Assembly: GCA_024236215.1 (NCBI GenBank)
Contig: JACKKX010000001.1
Coordinates: 733,501-797,500 of the forward strand
Direction of reading: 5' to 3'
Origin: Novosphingobium sp.
GTDB lineage: Bacteria > Pseudomonadota > Alphaproteobacteria > Sphingomonadales > Sphingomonadaceae
Length of the DNA stretch: 64,000 nt
Shown: piece after piece, positions 1-8,331 of the stretch
Position numbering within the stretch: position 1 is the stretch's first letter
Layout: each line of letters begins with the position of its first letter
Position numbers and translations under genes: made by a program
The notes under the pieces: generated by a model
The model's input: only the letters and a program-made list of their open reading frames with translations
What the model was told of the DNA's origin: nothing
Databases searched by the model: none

Positions 1-668
1 AGATCGAGCCCGCCGTGATCGAGCGGCTTGTCGAGAAAATCGCCCACGGTCGCGCCGAGCGGGCGGGTCAGGATGAAGGCCACCCAGAATAGCCCCACCC
101 GGCTCGCCGAAGTGAACCGCCACAGCCCGACCAGAACCAGCAACAACCCTCCAAAGACAAGCGCACCGCCCAGATAGCCAAGCCCGCCATCGTCGGCCGC
201 CCAGTCGCCCAGCGCCGTGCCGAGCGTTTGAGAGAAGGTGATCGTCACCCAATAGAACAGCTCGGAGCGTGTGCTGCCCACACTTTCCACTGCAATGGTG
301 CCGAGTGTCAGCCGCCAGGCCAGCAGCGAGCCCAGAACGCAAGCGAGCAGCAAGGCGGTTCCCCCGGCATAGCCGATACCCAGCGAGCGGGTCGCGAAAT
401 CCGCCACCGTGGTCCCGGCGGTGGTCGAAGCGATGATCGTCGCCCAATAGAGCGCCGGGTGGAACTGTGTGGCCCTGATCTGCGCGGCCACCAGCAGAAC
501 CAGCGGCACGACAAAGATCGCGCTGCTGGCCAGATAGCCGAAGTCGTAGGTCATCGAGAGCGTATCTCCGCCGGTTTCGCCCAGGGTGGTTGCGAGGATC
601 TTGATGATCCAGAAACCCAGTGTGACGGCGGGGACTTTGGCCAGATCCTTGGTCAAGCGGCGCTCCAT
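1..668 (-). CDS. COG4705/DUF347-type membrane protein (partial, runs off left edge)
   Basis: An open frame reads leftward from ATG at 668 to the edge of the window, about 222 residues without a stop. The protein is almost wholly hydrophobic. It repeats a signature seen near the N-terminus (FWIIKILATTLGETGGDTLS) and again near residue 155 (TFSQTLGTALGDWAADDGG), the pattern of the DUF347 repeats in COG4705 'uncharacterized membrane-anchored' proteins. The gene is the last of a leftward run with the crotonase and winged-helix genes, 34 nt after the crotonase stop. The function of the family is unknown. The C-terminus is not visible. Confidence 0.8.
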   Translation of the reverse strand, partial: MERRLTKDLAKVPAVTLGFWIIKILATTLGETGGDTLSMTYDFGYLASSAIFVVPLVLLVAAQIRATQFHPALYWATIIASTTAGTTVADFATRSLGIGYAGGTALLLACVLGSLLAWRLTLGTIAVESVGSTRSELFYWVTITFSQTLGTALGDWAADDGGLGYLGGALVFGGLLLVLVGLWRFTSASRVGLFWVAFILTRPLGATVGDFLDKPLDHGGLD

Positions 669-702
669 TGATTGTCTTGCATCGGGCGGTTTGGCGGTTC
701 GA

Positions 703-1515
703 TCAGGGATCGGTGAACTCGCCCTTGCGGCCTTCCATCTGGCTCATCACCGCTTCGATCTGGTTCTTGCTGCCGATCAGGGCCTGCTGCTCGACGCTTT
801 CAGCCATCAGGATTTCGTCCGTGGAAGCTTCCAGGTACTTGTTGAACAGCCGCTTGGCTGCGCGCTGGGCATGGGGGTTGCGGCTGGCGATCTCAGTCGC
901 GATGGCCGTCGCGCGGGCAACCGGATTGGCATCGACCAGCGTGGCAAAGCCCAGATCCTGCGCCTGTTCGCCCGAAAATTCGCGGTTGGTATAGGTCAGC
1001 TCGCGCAGCACGTCGTCACGCACCAGTCCGCGCCACAGGGCATAGCCGCCCATGTCGGGCACCAGCCCCCATTTCATCTCCATCACCGCCATTCGAGCAG
1101 CGGGATCGACCACGCGGATGTCGGCTCCGCTGGCGATCTGCAATCCGCCACCGAAGCACACCCCGTGGACCGCAGCGATCACCGGCACCGGCAGCTTGCG
1201 CCACTGCATCGCCACCTGCTGGGCATGGTTGGCATTGCCGTGGGTCCGCTCGGTCAGCGGGGCGCGATCGTGGCGGTTGGCATTGGCCATGCTGCTCAGA
1301 TCGAGGCCGGCGCAAAAGCTGCGCCCCTCGCCCGCCAGCACCACCGCGCGCAGCCCCTTGGTTTCGTGCAGCACCCTCCCGGCATCGATCAATGCGGCGA
1401 ACATGTCAGGATCGATCGCGTTCATCTTGTCGGCACGGATCAGGCGGACCTGGGCCACGCCATCGGGCCCCATCGCAATCGCTACGCGCCCGCCGGGATT
1501 GACTTCAAAAAGCAT
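703..1515 (-). CDS. Enoyl-CoA hydratase/isomerase (crotonase) family protein
   Basis: The 270-residue protein has the crotonase fold signatures: the oxyanion-hole segment GEGRSFCAGLDLSSM and the second block GVCFGGGLQIASGADIR. Of the two glutamates of classical hydratases, the second appears kept (MEMKWGLVPDMGG). The first falls on Gln (GGGLQIASG), so hydration of enoyl-CoA is not certain and isomerase or another acyl-CoA chemistry is possible. I chose ATG at 1515 because the similarity begins there. It overlaps the end of the upstream winged-helix gene by 11 nt, which suggests translational coupling. An upstream extension to 1650 gives only Arg/Pro-rich noise. Confidence 0.85.
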   Translation of the reverse strand: MLFEVNPGGRVAIAMGPDGVAQVRLIRADKMNAIDPDMFAALIDAGRVLHETKGLRAVVLAGEGRSFCAGLDLSSMANANRHDRAPLTERTHGNANHAQQVAMQWRKLPVPVIAAVHGVCFGGGLQIASGADIRVVDPAARMAVMEMKWGLVPDMGGYALWRGLVRDDVLRELTYTNREFSGEQAQDLGFATLVDANPVARATAIATEIASRNPHAQRAAKRLFNKYLEASTDEILMAESVEQQALIGSKNQIEAVMSQMEGRKGEFTDP

Positions 1516-2275
1516 GCTGATCGTCCTGCTGGTCGGTATGGAACCGGTTTTCGGGCCGATCCTCGCCCAAACGAACATGGGCGTCCAGCGGCAATTGTCG
1601 GGCCGCATCCGTCGGAGCGGGATCGGCAACGGCCAGACGATAGGCGCCATCGGGCAAGGTCTCGATCAACCCGTCGACTCCCGAAAGCCGCAGCTTGGCG
1701 CGCAGACGGCTGACATGAACCGCCAGGCTGTTGGTTTCGGGCCGGAACGAAAGGCGCCACACGTCTCCCAGCAGGGTAGTTGGCGCAACCGCCTTGCCCG
1801 GAGCATCGGCCAGCCGCCATAGCAGGGCAAACTCGCGCGGGTGCAGTCCGGCCGGGCGTCCCGCGACAAACGCCTCACGTGCGAGAAGATCGAGCCGCAG
1901 GGCACCGATTTGCCGATAGCGCGGCAGCGCACGGGCCTGTTCGATCACGCGAATTGCGCGGGATTCGAGCTCATGCGGAAGACTCCACCAGCCCACCGCA
2001 TCGCCAAACCCAAGGCGGATATAGCGCGAACGATCCTGCGATTCCTCAACCCCAACCAGCATGGTGCGCTTGCGTTCCGCCGGGTCCGCCCCGGCCAGCT
2101 CAAGCCACTGCGCCATCACCAGACCGTCGGGCTGGACCAGCACGGCCAGGTCAGCCACGCCAAGGCCGCGCCCCTGCCGGCCGGGCAGGTCGCTCTCGAT
2201 CAGCCGCCAGCCGAGGCGGCGCAAGTCGAACGCGGCAGGAACCGGTCCTGCCGACAGCCAGCGAAACAGTCGCAA
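1505..2275 (-). CDS. OmpR-type winged-helix transcriptional regulator
   Basis: This 256-residue protein carries a C-terminal Trans_reg_C winged helix at about residues 128-225. The recognition-helix region reads LHPREFALLWRLADAPGKAV, then NSLAVHVSRLRAKL and the wing motif ETLPDGAYRL. The N-terminal 115 residues are the size of a receiver domain, but I see no phospho-acceptor Asp in context and no conserved Lys, so it looks like an orphan or degenerate response regulator. It overlaps the crotonase start, so the two are probably co-transcribed and possibly linked in control. The target is unknown. Confidence 0.8.
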   Translation of the reverse strand: MRLFRWLSAGPVPAAFDLRRLGWRLIESDLPGRQGRGLGVADLAVLVQPDGLVMAQWLELAGADPAERKRTMLVGVEESQDRSRYIRLGFGDAVGWWSLPHELESRAIRVIEQARALPRYRQIGALRLDLLAREAFVAGRPAGLHPREFALLWRLADAPGKAVAPTTLLGDVWRLSFRPETNSLAVHVSRLRAKLRLSGVDGLIETLPDGAYRLAVADPAPTDAARQLPLDAHVRLGEDRPENRFHTDQQDDQHAF

Positions 2276-2390
2276 TTGCTACCCCTTCAGGCCCTGAGCG
2301 CCCTTGGAACGAAGCGACCACGATTTGCCGGGCATGGCAAGCAGGGATGGTCCGACTCCGGTCGAAAACACACGGCTTGCGCCTGCTCTG

Positions 2391-3590
2391 TCAGGCTGCG
2401 GTGGTGTTGACCCCCATCGAGGCGAGATAGCGGCGAATATTGCGCGCGGCCTGGCGCAGGCGCTGCTCGTTTTCGACCATGGCGATGCGCACGAAGCCTT
2501 CGCCCTCCTCGCCGTAGCCGACGCCGGGCGCCACCGCCACTTCGGCGTGGGTGAGCAGCTGCTTGGAAAATTCCAGGCTCCCCATCTCCTTGAGCGCAGG
2601 TGGCAGCGGCGCCCAGGCGAACATCGAGGCACGCGGGCTGGGAATCTCCCACCCGGCTCGCCCAAAGCTCTCGACCATCACATCGCGGCGCTTCTGGTAG
2701 AGAACCCGGTTGGCCTCGACGATATCCTGCGGCCCGTTGAGCGCGGCGCAGGTTGCCGCCTGGATCGGGGTGAAGGCGCCGTAATCGAGGTAGCTCTTGA
2801 CCCGGGTCAGCGCCGCGATCAGCCGCGGGTTGCCCACCGCGAAACCGACCCGCCAGCCGGCCATCGAAAAGGTCTTGGACATCGAGGTGAATTCCACCGC
2901 CACGTCCTTGGCCCCCGGCACCTGGAGGATCGAGGGGGTGGGATTGCCATCATAATAAAGTTCGGAATAGGCAAGGTCGGAAAGCACCCAGACCTTGTTC
3001 TCCTTGGCCCAGGCCACCAGCCGCTCATAAAAGGCCAGATCGACCGTTTCGGCCGTGGGATTGGATGGATAGTTGACGATCAGGATCGACGGGCGCGGCA
3101 CGGTAAAGGCCATCGCCCGGTCAAGCGAGCGCCAGTAGTTCTCGTCGGGCGTGGTCGGAACCGAGCGGATCGTCGCCCCGGCGATGATGAAGCCAAAGGT
3201 GTGGATGGGATAGCTGGGATTGGGCGCCAGCACCACATCGCCCGGCGCGGTGATCGCGGTGGCAAGGCTGGCGAGCCCTTCCTTGCTGCCCATGGTCATC
3301 ACCACTTCGGTTTCGGGATCGAGCTCAACCCCGAACCGGCGCGCATAGTAATTGGCCTGGGCCTTGCGCACACCGGGAATGCCCTTTGAGGCGGAATAGC
3401 CGTGGGCATCGGGCTTTTGCGCAACCTCGCACAGCTTTTCGATCACGTGGGGCGGCGGCGGCAGATCGGGGTTGCCCATGCCAAGGTCGATGATGTCCCT
3501 ACCGGCGGCGCGTGCTGCGGCCCGCATGCCGTTGACTTCGGCGATGACATAGGGTGGCAGGCGCTTGATGCGGTAGAACTCTTCGGACAT
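2391..3590 (-). CDS. alaC: PLP-dependent aminotransferase, alanine transaminase (AlaC) type
   Basis: The 399 residues match class I/II aminotransferases over their full length. The N-terminus RIKRLPPYVIAEVN and DIIDLGMGNPDLPPP are typical of AlaC/LL-diaminopimelate aminotransferase-like proteins. The Schiff-base lysine is Lys239 in SMSKTFSMAGWR, and VNYPSNPTAE is the Asn-Pro substrate-binding block. The expected role is pyruvate-glutamate/alanine exchange in amino-acid metabolism in the cytoplasm. It is a separate leftward unit: 115 nt lie before the next gene downstream and 42 nt after the one upstream. The exact substrate cannot be read from sequence. Confidence 0.88.
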   Translation of the reverse strand: MSEEFYRIKRLPPYVIAEVNGMRAAARAAGRDIIDLGMGNPDLPPPPHVIEKLCEVAQKPDAHGYSASKGIPGVRKAQANYYARRFGVELDPETEVVMTMGSKEGLASLATAITAPGDVVLAPNPSYPIHTFGFIIAGATIRSVPTTPDENYWRSLDRAMAFTVPRPSILIVNYPSNPTAETVDLAFYERLVAWAKENKVWVLSDLAYSELYYDGNPTPSILQVPGAKDVAVEFTSMSKTFSMAGWRVGFAVGNPRLIAALTRVKSYLDYGAFTPIQAATCAALNGPQDIVEANRVLYQKRRDVMVESFGRAGWEIPSPRASMFAWAPLPPALKEMGSLEFSKQLLTHAEVAVAPGVGYGEEGEGFVRIAMVENEQRLRQAARNIRRYLASMGVNTTAA

Positions 3591-3632
3591 GGGACCTTTC
3601 CCGGTTGCTCGCGCCGGATTGGCGCGCGCGCC

Positions 3633-4289
3633 TTATCGGGGATCGCGAGTCGTTGCGCCAGTGCCTTTTAGCCACAATGCCGTGGCGATCAGCGGCAAGC
3701 CCCAGGCGGCCCAGGCATCGCAGGCATAGAACTGTTCGTAATGACGATAGGATCCCCCCATCGCGAACAGCGCCAGATAGACTCGGAAGAACACCGCGCC
3801 GCTGGTGGTGGCAGCCATCAGCAGCATGCAAGTGCGGTGCGCGGCTACCCTGCCCCGGCGGATGTTCCACAACCCCAACCCGAGCAGGACCAGCCAAACG
3901 GCCCCCTGGGTGGCAAAGCCGAGTGCGGACCCCAGGGTGACCGGCTCAATCAGGGCAACAGGGAAAGCCGTGAGCCCGGCCACGGCGACGATCGAGGCCG
4001 CAATCCTTCCGGCAGGGCGGTGCCAGCGCGGGCGGCGACGCAGCAGCAGCGCGGTGGGAACCAGCACCAGCGCAAGGGCACCGCTGACCATGTGCAGCGG
4101 GAAGATCGCGGGCATCAGCTCGACCTTGATCGCCAGCTCTTCGGGAAAATCGTCGACCAGCCAGGGCGAATAGAACGCCTTGGCCGCAGTATAGATTACA
4201 AGCAGCGCCATTCCTGATAGAGCAAGGGCGCGCACCGGCTGCCTCGCGCGGGCGGCAGGTGCCCTTTCTGGATGGCCGGAGGTAACCAT
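3633..4289 (-). CDS. DUF2306-type multi-pass membrane protein
   Basis: About 218 residues with four to five hydrophobic segments and a conserved-looking His in LMPAIFPLHMVSGALAL, followed by AAHRTCMLLMAATTSG. This layout fits DUF2306 membrane proteins, which have no established function. ATG at 4289 overlaps the ATG of the divergent gene (ccATg is read both ways). A GTG at 4235 has a better ribosome site (GAGG six nt upstream) and would leave a 52-nt gap, so the start is uncertain. Confidence 0.65.
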   Translation of the reverse strand: MVTSGHPERAPAARARQPVRALALSGMALLVIYTAAKAFYSPWLVDDFPEELAIKVELMPAIFPLHMVSGALALVLVPTALLLRRRPRWHRPAGRIAASIVAVAGLTAFPVALIEPVTLGSALGFATQGAVWLVLLGLGLWNIRRGRVAAHRTCMLLMAATTSGAVFFRVYLALFAMGGSYRHYEQFYACDAWAAWGLPLIATALWLKGTGATTRDPR

Positions 4290-4761
4290 GAAGCCCTTAT
4301 TCCACTCGATCACCGCGCTGTCGATTGGTCTTGCCGCCGGGATCGGTGCCTCCGCACTGGCAGCTCCCGCCGCCACCAGCATCCATTACGGGCGCTGGAC
4401 CATCCACGAGGACAACCCGACCTTTACCGCCCGGGGCAGGCTCTACAAGACCATCGACATCGCACCGTGCGGCAACGATTTCTGCGGGGTCAGCGTGGAT
4501 GATGCGGGCAATTGCGGGCCGGTGCTGTTCCGCTTCTTCGCCAAGAATGCCAACAAGAACTGGCTCCAGGGCCACGCCCTGTGGGGCAAGGGCAAGAAAA
4601 ACATCCAGATCGAAAACGCCGAGGCCGAAGACTGGCCGGGCAAGCGCTGGGTCGAAATCTATATCGGCGATGGCTACGATTTCGGTGGACGTTCGGATTC
4701 GATGCCCAAGTTCCACGGCGAGTACAAACGCATAGGCGAGGCCCGTTGCAGGGCGCGCTAA
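4288..4761 (+). CDS. Small secreted protein (DUF2147-like)
   Basis: A 157-residue protein with a signal peptide (MKPLFHSITALSIGLAAGIG... with an Ala-Ala cleavage region around residue 25) preceded by a strong GGAGG site. The mature part begins YGRWTIHEDNPTFTA and has the features W, GNDFCG, CG, G.KNW, WVEIYIGDGY. These recall DUF2147-like small periplasmic proteins, though the match is loose. Three Cys follow the signal peptide in the first half and one lies near the C-terminus. Function is unknown. It lies upstream of phaC but is separated by 67 nt. Confidence 0.7.
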   Translation: MKPLFHSITALSIGLAAGIGASALAAPAATSIHYGRWTIHEDNPTFTARGRLYKTIDIAPCGNDFCGVSVDDAGNCGPVLFRFFAKNANKNWLQGHALWGKGKKNIQIENAEAEDWPGKRWVEIYIGDGYDFGGRSDSMPKFHGEYKRIGEARCRAR

Positions 4762-4828
4762 GTGGCGCAAAGGCGGCCCCGATTTTGTCACATCCCTAGC
4801 CTAGCAGATCGCGTTCAGGAGCCTTTCG

Positions 4829-6715
4829 ATGAGTGACCAGTCGCCCCCGACAGACAATCCGGCCGATCTGTTTGCGACGATGCTGCAAGCTCCGCAGGAG
4901 ATGTTTGCCCGGTTCATGCCCGGCCTCAGCGAAGCCGATGCCGCCAAGGCCATGCCCGACATGGCTCAATGGGCCAGTGTCGCCCAAAGGCTCCAGGCGC
5001 TATGGACAGAGTTTCAGCAATACCAGGCTGCGGCTGCGGCTGAAAGCATTCCCCAGCTGTTCTCCGACCCAGGCAATTGGCTTGGCGTCTTTAAGGACTG
5101 GCTGAAGGCCCTGCCCCTGGCCAATCCCGAGAGCCAGCAGCGCATGTGGAATGACAGCGTCGCTTTGTGGGAAAACGTGCTGGGGCAATACGGCATCGGC
5201 GCCAAGGCCGGAGAGCCCGGCGAGGGCCTGCCCGATCTGCCGCGCAAGGACAGGCGCTTTTCCGATCCCGCCTGGCGCTCGCAGCCGTTTTACGCGCTTG
5301 TCCATCAGACCTATCTGATGCTGGCGGAGCAGGTTCTGGCAATGGCCAACCGGATCGAGACCGGCGATCCCGCCCGGCACGAGCAGCTGCGCTTCGCCGC
5401 CCGGACCCTGGTCGAGGCGCTCAGCCCGGATCATTTCCCGCTGACCAATCCGCTGGTGATGCAGCGCGCGGCCGAAACCGGCGGGGAAAGTCTGGTCAAG
5501 GGCTTCGAGCACCTGCTTGAGGATTTGAAGCGTGGGCAGCTGACCCACGTTAAGCCGGGAGCATTCACCCTTGGCGAGAACATCGCGGTCACCCCCGGCA
5601 AGGTGGTGCACCAGGGGCCGCTTTATCAGCTGATCCAGTACAGCCCCGCGACCGAGAACGTGCTTGAGGTTCCGCTGGTGATCTTCCCTCCGTGGATCAA
5701 CCGGTTCTACATTCTCGATCTCTCGCCCGAAAAGAGCTTCATCAAGTGGGCGGTCGATCAGGGCATAACGGTATTCGTGGTCTCGTGGAAATCGGCCGAC
5801 GAAAGCATGGCCGAGGTGGTCTGGGACGATTACATTCGCGCCCAGATCGAGGCGATCGATCTGGTGCGCGAGCGGCTGGGGGTAAAGAGCGTTCACACCA
5901 TCGGCTATTGCGTCGCGGGAACCACGCTGGCGGCGACGCTGGCAGTGCTCGCCCGGCGCGGAGAGGCCGAAAAGGTCAAGAGCGCGACCTTCTTCACCGC
6001 CCAGGTCGATTTCAAGCGCGCGGGTGAATTGCTGGTGTTCATCGACGACAAGCAGTTCGATACCCTGGCCAAGCTTTCGGCCGAACACGGCTATCTCGAC
6101 GGGCGCTACATGGCCGCGACTTTCAACCTGCTGCGCGGCAACGATCTGATCTGGAACTACGTGGTCAACAATTACCTGCTCGGCAATGACTACCCTGCGT
6201 TCGATCTGCTGCACTGGAACGGCGATGTCACCAACCTGCCGGCCAAGTGGCACCAAGCCTACCTCAAGGACCTCTACCGCGACAACAAGCTGGTCGTGCC
6301 CGATGCGATGAGCGCCGATGGCACACCGATCGACCTGACGCGGATCGAGACCCCGGCCTATATCCAGGCCGGTCGTGAGGACCATATCGCGCCAGCCGAA
6401 AGCGTCTGGCGGATGACCCGGCACCTGCGCGGGCCGTGGACGTTCCTGCTCGCCGGGTCGGGCCATATCGCCGGGGTGGTCAATCCGCCGGCGGCTAAGA
6501 AATATCAGTACTGGACCAATGGCGGCAGCCCCGAGACCTTCGCCGATTTCATTGAGGGCGCCAGCGAGACCCCGGGTAGCTGGTGGCCGCACTGGCTTGG
6601 CTGGCTGCACGATCAGGACAGGGCCGAAGTGCCTGCGAAAGGTAAGCGAGTTCCGGGAGGAAAGGGCGACACGGTTGTCGAAGATGCCCCAGGGACCTAT
6701 GTGAAAACGCGGTAA
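4829..6715 (+). CDS. phaC: Class I poly(3-hydroxyalkanoate) synthase
   Basis: A 628-residue PHA synthase that polymerises hydroxyacyl-CoA into storage polyester on granules. The lipase-like box is GYCVAGT, with the nucleophile Cys361. The other members of the triad are Asp518 (GREDHIAP) and His546 (GSGHIAG), and their 28-residue spacing equals that of the Cupriavidus enzyme. The N-terminal 190 residues carry the family's WKNNPYF-equivalent region (SDPAWRSQPFYALVHQTYL). A C-terminal tail of about 25 residues rich in Lys/Gly extends past the domain. AGGAG lies upstream of ATG. The phasin gene follows after 142 nt, so this is a PHA granule locus. Confidence 0.95.
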   Translation: MSDQSPPTDNPADLFATMLQAPQEMFARFMPGLSEADAAKAMPDMAQWASVAQRLQALWTEFQQYQAAAAAESIPQLFSDPGNWLGVFKDWLKALPLANPESQQRMWNDSVALWENVLGQYGIGAKAGEPGEGLPDLPRKDRRFSDPAWRSQPFYALVHQTYLMLAEQVLAMANRIETGDPARHEQLRFAARTLVEALSPDHFPLTNPLVMQRAAETGGESLVKGFEHLLEDLKRGQLTHVKPGAFTLGENIAVTPGKVVHQGPLYQLIQYSPATENVLEVPLVIFPPWINRFYILDLSPEKSFIKWAVDQGITVFVVSWKSADESMAEVVWDDYIRAQIEAIDLVRERLGVKSVHTIGYCVAGTTLAATLAVLARRGEAEKVKSATFFTAQVDFKRAGELLVFIDDKQFDTLAKLSAEHGYLDGRYMAATFNLLRGNDLIWNYVVNNYLLGNDYPAFDLLHWNGDVTNLPAKWHQAYLKDLYRDNKLVVPDAMSADGTPIDLTRIETPAYIQAGREDHIAPAESVWRMTRHLRGPWTFLLAGSGHIAGVVNPPAAKKYQYWTNGGSPETFADFIEGASETPGSWWPHWLGWLHDQDRAEVPAKGKRVPGGKGDTVVEDAPGTYVKTR

Positions 6716-6748
6716 GATATTGGATAGAATGCCATAATATGGATTTTT

Positions 6749-6806
6749 GCTGCACTGCACAAAAATCCTTGACTTCGCAGGCGCAATAACTATTTTGTGC
6801 ATTGCA
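6749..6806 (+). promoter_or_regulatory. TGC-rich candidate PhaR operator around the phaP promoter
   Basis: Two TGC/GCA-rich stretches, TGCTGCACTGCA (6749-6760) and TTGTGCATTGCAA (6794-6806), flank the phaP promoter in an AT-rich gap. Alphaproteobacterial PhaR repressors bind TGC-rich sites in front of phasin genes. The match is by pattern only, and no phaR gene is in this window. Confidence 0.4.
6769..6796 (+). promoter_or_regulatory. Candidate sigma70-type promoter of phaP
   Basis: TTGACT (6769-6774) and TATTTT (6791-6796) are separated by 16 nt. They lie about 60 nt before the phasin ATG in the only AT-rich stretch between phaC and phaP. Confidence 0.5.
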
Positions 6807-6857
6807 ACATGGTCCGCAGCCAGTGTCGGTCTGCGGCCTGCGAAGGAAACACTACCG

Positions 6858-7712
6858 ATGGCTACCGCCGCTGACAAAAAGCCCGTTGAAACCAAGGCTC
6901 CCGCCAAGATCGACGCGGCGCTGAGCGAAGCTGCCGCCGAAAAGGCCTATGCCGAAGCGGCCGAAAAGGTTGAGGCCAAGGCCGAAGCCAAGCCCGAGGC
7001 AAAGCCGGTGAAGGTTGAGGCCAAGGTCGAGGCCGCAAAGGCCGAAACCAAGACCGCTCCCAAGAAGGTGGTCGCAAAGAAGGCCGCCGCGAAGAAGGCG
7101 CCTGTCGCTGCCAAGCCGGTCGAAAAGAAGGTTGCCGCCAAGGTCTCGCCGAAGAAGGCCGTAACCAAGGCCGCCAAGAAGATTGCCCCCAAGAAGACCG
7201 TCAAGGCCGCGCCCGTGAAGGCCGCCGCCAAGGTCGCCCCCGCCATCCAGCTCAAGGACACGATCATGACCAAGACCAAGACTGCCGCCGAAGACTTCAC
7301 CGCCAAGGTCAAGGAAACCGTCACCGAAGCGCAGGACCGCGCCAAGGTCGCTTTCGAAAAGGGCAACGCCCTGCTCGCCGACGCCGGTGAGTTCAGCAAG
7401 GCCAACATCGAAGCGCTCGTCGAATCGGGCAAGATCCTCGCCGCTGGCGTCCAGTCGCTCGGCAAGGACTATGTCGCCGAAGGCAAGAGCGCGTTCGAAA
7501 CCCTGACCGCCGACGTCAAGGAACTCGCCGCCGTCAAGTCGCCGGCCGATTTCTTCAAGCTGCAGGGCGAGATCCTGCGCCGCAACTTCGACGCCGCGGT
7601 TGCTTCGGGCTCGAAGCACTCGGAAGCGCTGGTCAAGCTCGCCAACGAGAGCTTTGCCCCGATCTCGAGCCGCGTCAGCGTCGCGATCGAAAAGGTCAAG
7701 CAGGCCGCCTAA
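6858..7712 (+). CDS. phaP: Phasin with a long Lys/Ala-rich histone-like N-terminal region
   Basis: A 284-residue granule-surface protein. Residues about 135-283 form the phasin domain (AAEDFTAKVKETVTEAQDRA..., YVAEGKSAFETLTADVKELA, SPADFFKLQGEILRRNFD). This amphipathic helical region coats PHA granules. The first 130 residues are a low-complexity Ala/Lys/Glu/Pro tract with AAKKAP- and PKK-like repeats resembling histone H1 tails. Such extensions occur in PhaF/PhaM-type phasins that can contact DNA. ATG at 6858 follows GAAGGAAA. An earlier ATG in this frame lies in the promoter. It ends at a clear hairpin terminator. Confidence 0.9.
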   Translation: MATAADKKPVETKAPAKIDAALSEAAAEKAYAEAAEKVEAKAEAKPEAKPVKVEAKVEAAKAETKTAPKKVVAKKAAAKKAPVAAKPVEKKVAAKVSPKKAVTKAAKKIAPKKTVKAAPVKAAAKVAPAIQLKDTIMTKTKTAAEDFTAKVKETVTEAQDRAKVAFEKGNALLADAGEFSKANIEALVESGKILAAGVQSLGKDYVAEGKSAFETLTADVKELAAVKSPADFFKLQGEILRRNFDAAVASGSKHSEALVKLANESFAPISSRVSVAIEKVKQAA

Positions 7713-7792
7713 GCGCGGTTGCTTCACCTTCCAAAAATTTGCCTTACGCCCCGGCAACCACCCCTCTCCTCGCCGGGGCGCGAGGCCTCCCA

Positions 7793-7837
7793 CGGGCCGG
7801 ACAGCCAATGCGGACTGTCCGGCCCGTTCGCATTTTC
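7793..7837 (+). terminator. Intrinsic terminator after phaP
   Basis: A 12-bp perfect stem (CGGGCCGGACAG at 7793-7804 pairing with 7815-7826) with a 10-nt loop, followed by TTCGCATTTTC. It lies 80 nt past the phaP stop and before clpS. Confidence 0.75.
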
Positions 7838-7896
7838 GCAACCCTTGACCGTGCAAAGGCTTGCCGCAGGAGCCCGCCTTGCGATATTTGCCCCCG

Positions 7897-8271
7897 ATGC
7901 ACCACGATCACGCCTTGAACCGTCCGACAATCCGCTCCGCCGCCGGCGAGGGCGAAGGATCCGACGCGGGCGGACAGGGTCAGGTCGGGCTTGCCACCCG
8001 GACCAAGGCAAAACCGAAAAAACCCAGCCAGTTCAAGGTGCTGTTGCTCAACGATGATTACACCCCGATGGAATTCGTGGTGATGGTGCTCAAGCGCTTC
8101 TTTCAGATGGATCTCGAGCAAGCGACCCGCGTAATGTTGCACGTCCACCAGAAGGGCGTCGGGGTCTGCGGAATTTTTTCCTACGAAATCGCGGAAACCA
8201 AGGTCAACCAGGTGATGGACTTCGCCCGGCAGAACCAGCACCCGCTTCAGTGCACGCTCGAAAAGGCCTGA
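7897..8271 (+). CDS. clpS: ATP-dependent Clp protease adaptor ClpS
   Basis: A 124-residue adaptor that hands N-degron substrates to ClpAP. The core at about residues 42-120 has the ClpS hallmarks: [17 protein letters not shown] (Asn-Asp-Asp peptide-pocket loop), [19 protein letters not shown] (conserved His and Gly), and [20 protein letters not shown]. The N-terminal 40 residues are a flexible Gly/Asp-rich tail, as expected. ATG at 7897 has a weak ribosome site. A TTG at 7861 with AAAGG upstream is a possible alternative. ClpA is not in the window. Confidence 0.9.
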   Translation: MHHDHALNRPTIRSAAGEGEGSDAGGQGQVGLATRTKAKPKKPSQFKVLLLNDDYTPMEFVVMVLKRFFQMDLEQATRVMLHVHQKGVGVCGIFSYEIAETKVNQVMDFARQNQHPLQCTLEKA

Positions 8272-8331
8272 CGCCTTGCTGGCCGCGCGCTTAGCGCCTA
8301 GAGCCGGGGTCGAAACTATGCCAAAGCCCGC

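Noticed and set aside
5000-6907. 635-codon open frame opposite phaC
   Set aside because: It mirrors phaC in GC-rich codon shadow, has no domain sense, and spans the phaP promoter.
6852-7856. 334-codon Gly/Leu-rich frame opposite phaP
   Set aside because: Low-complexity mirror of the Lys/Ala-rich phasin tail.
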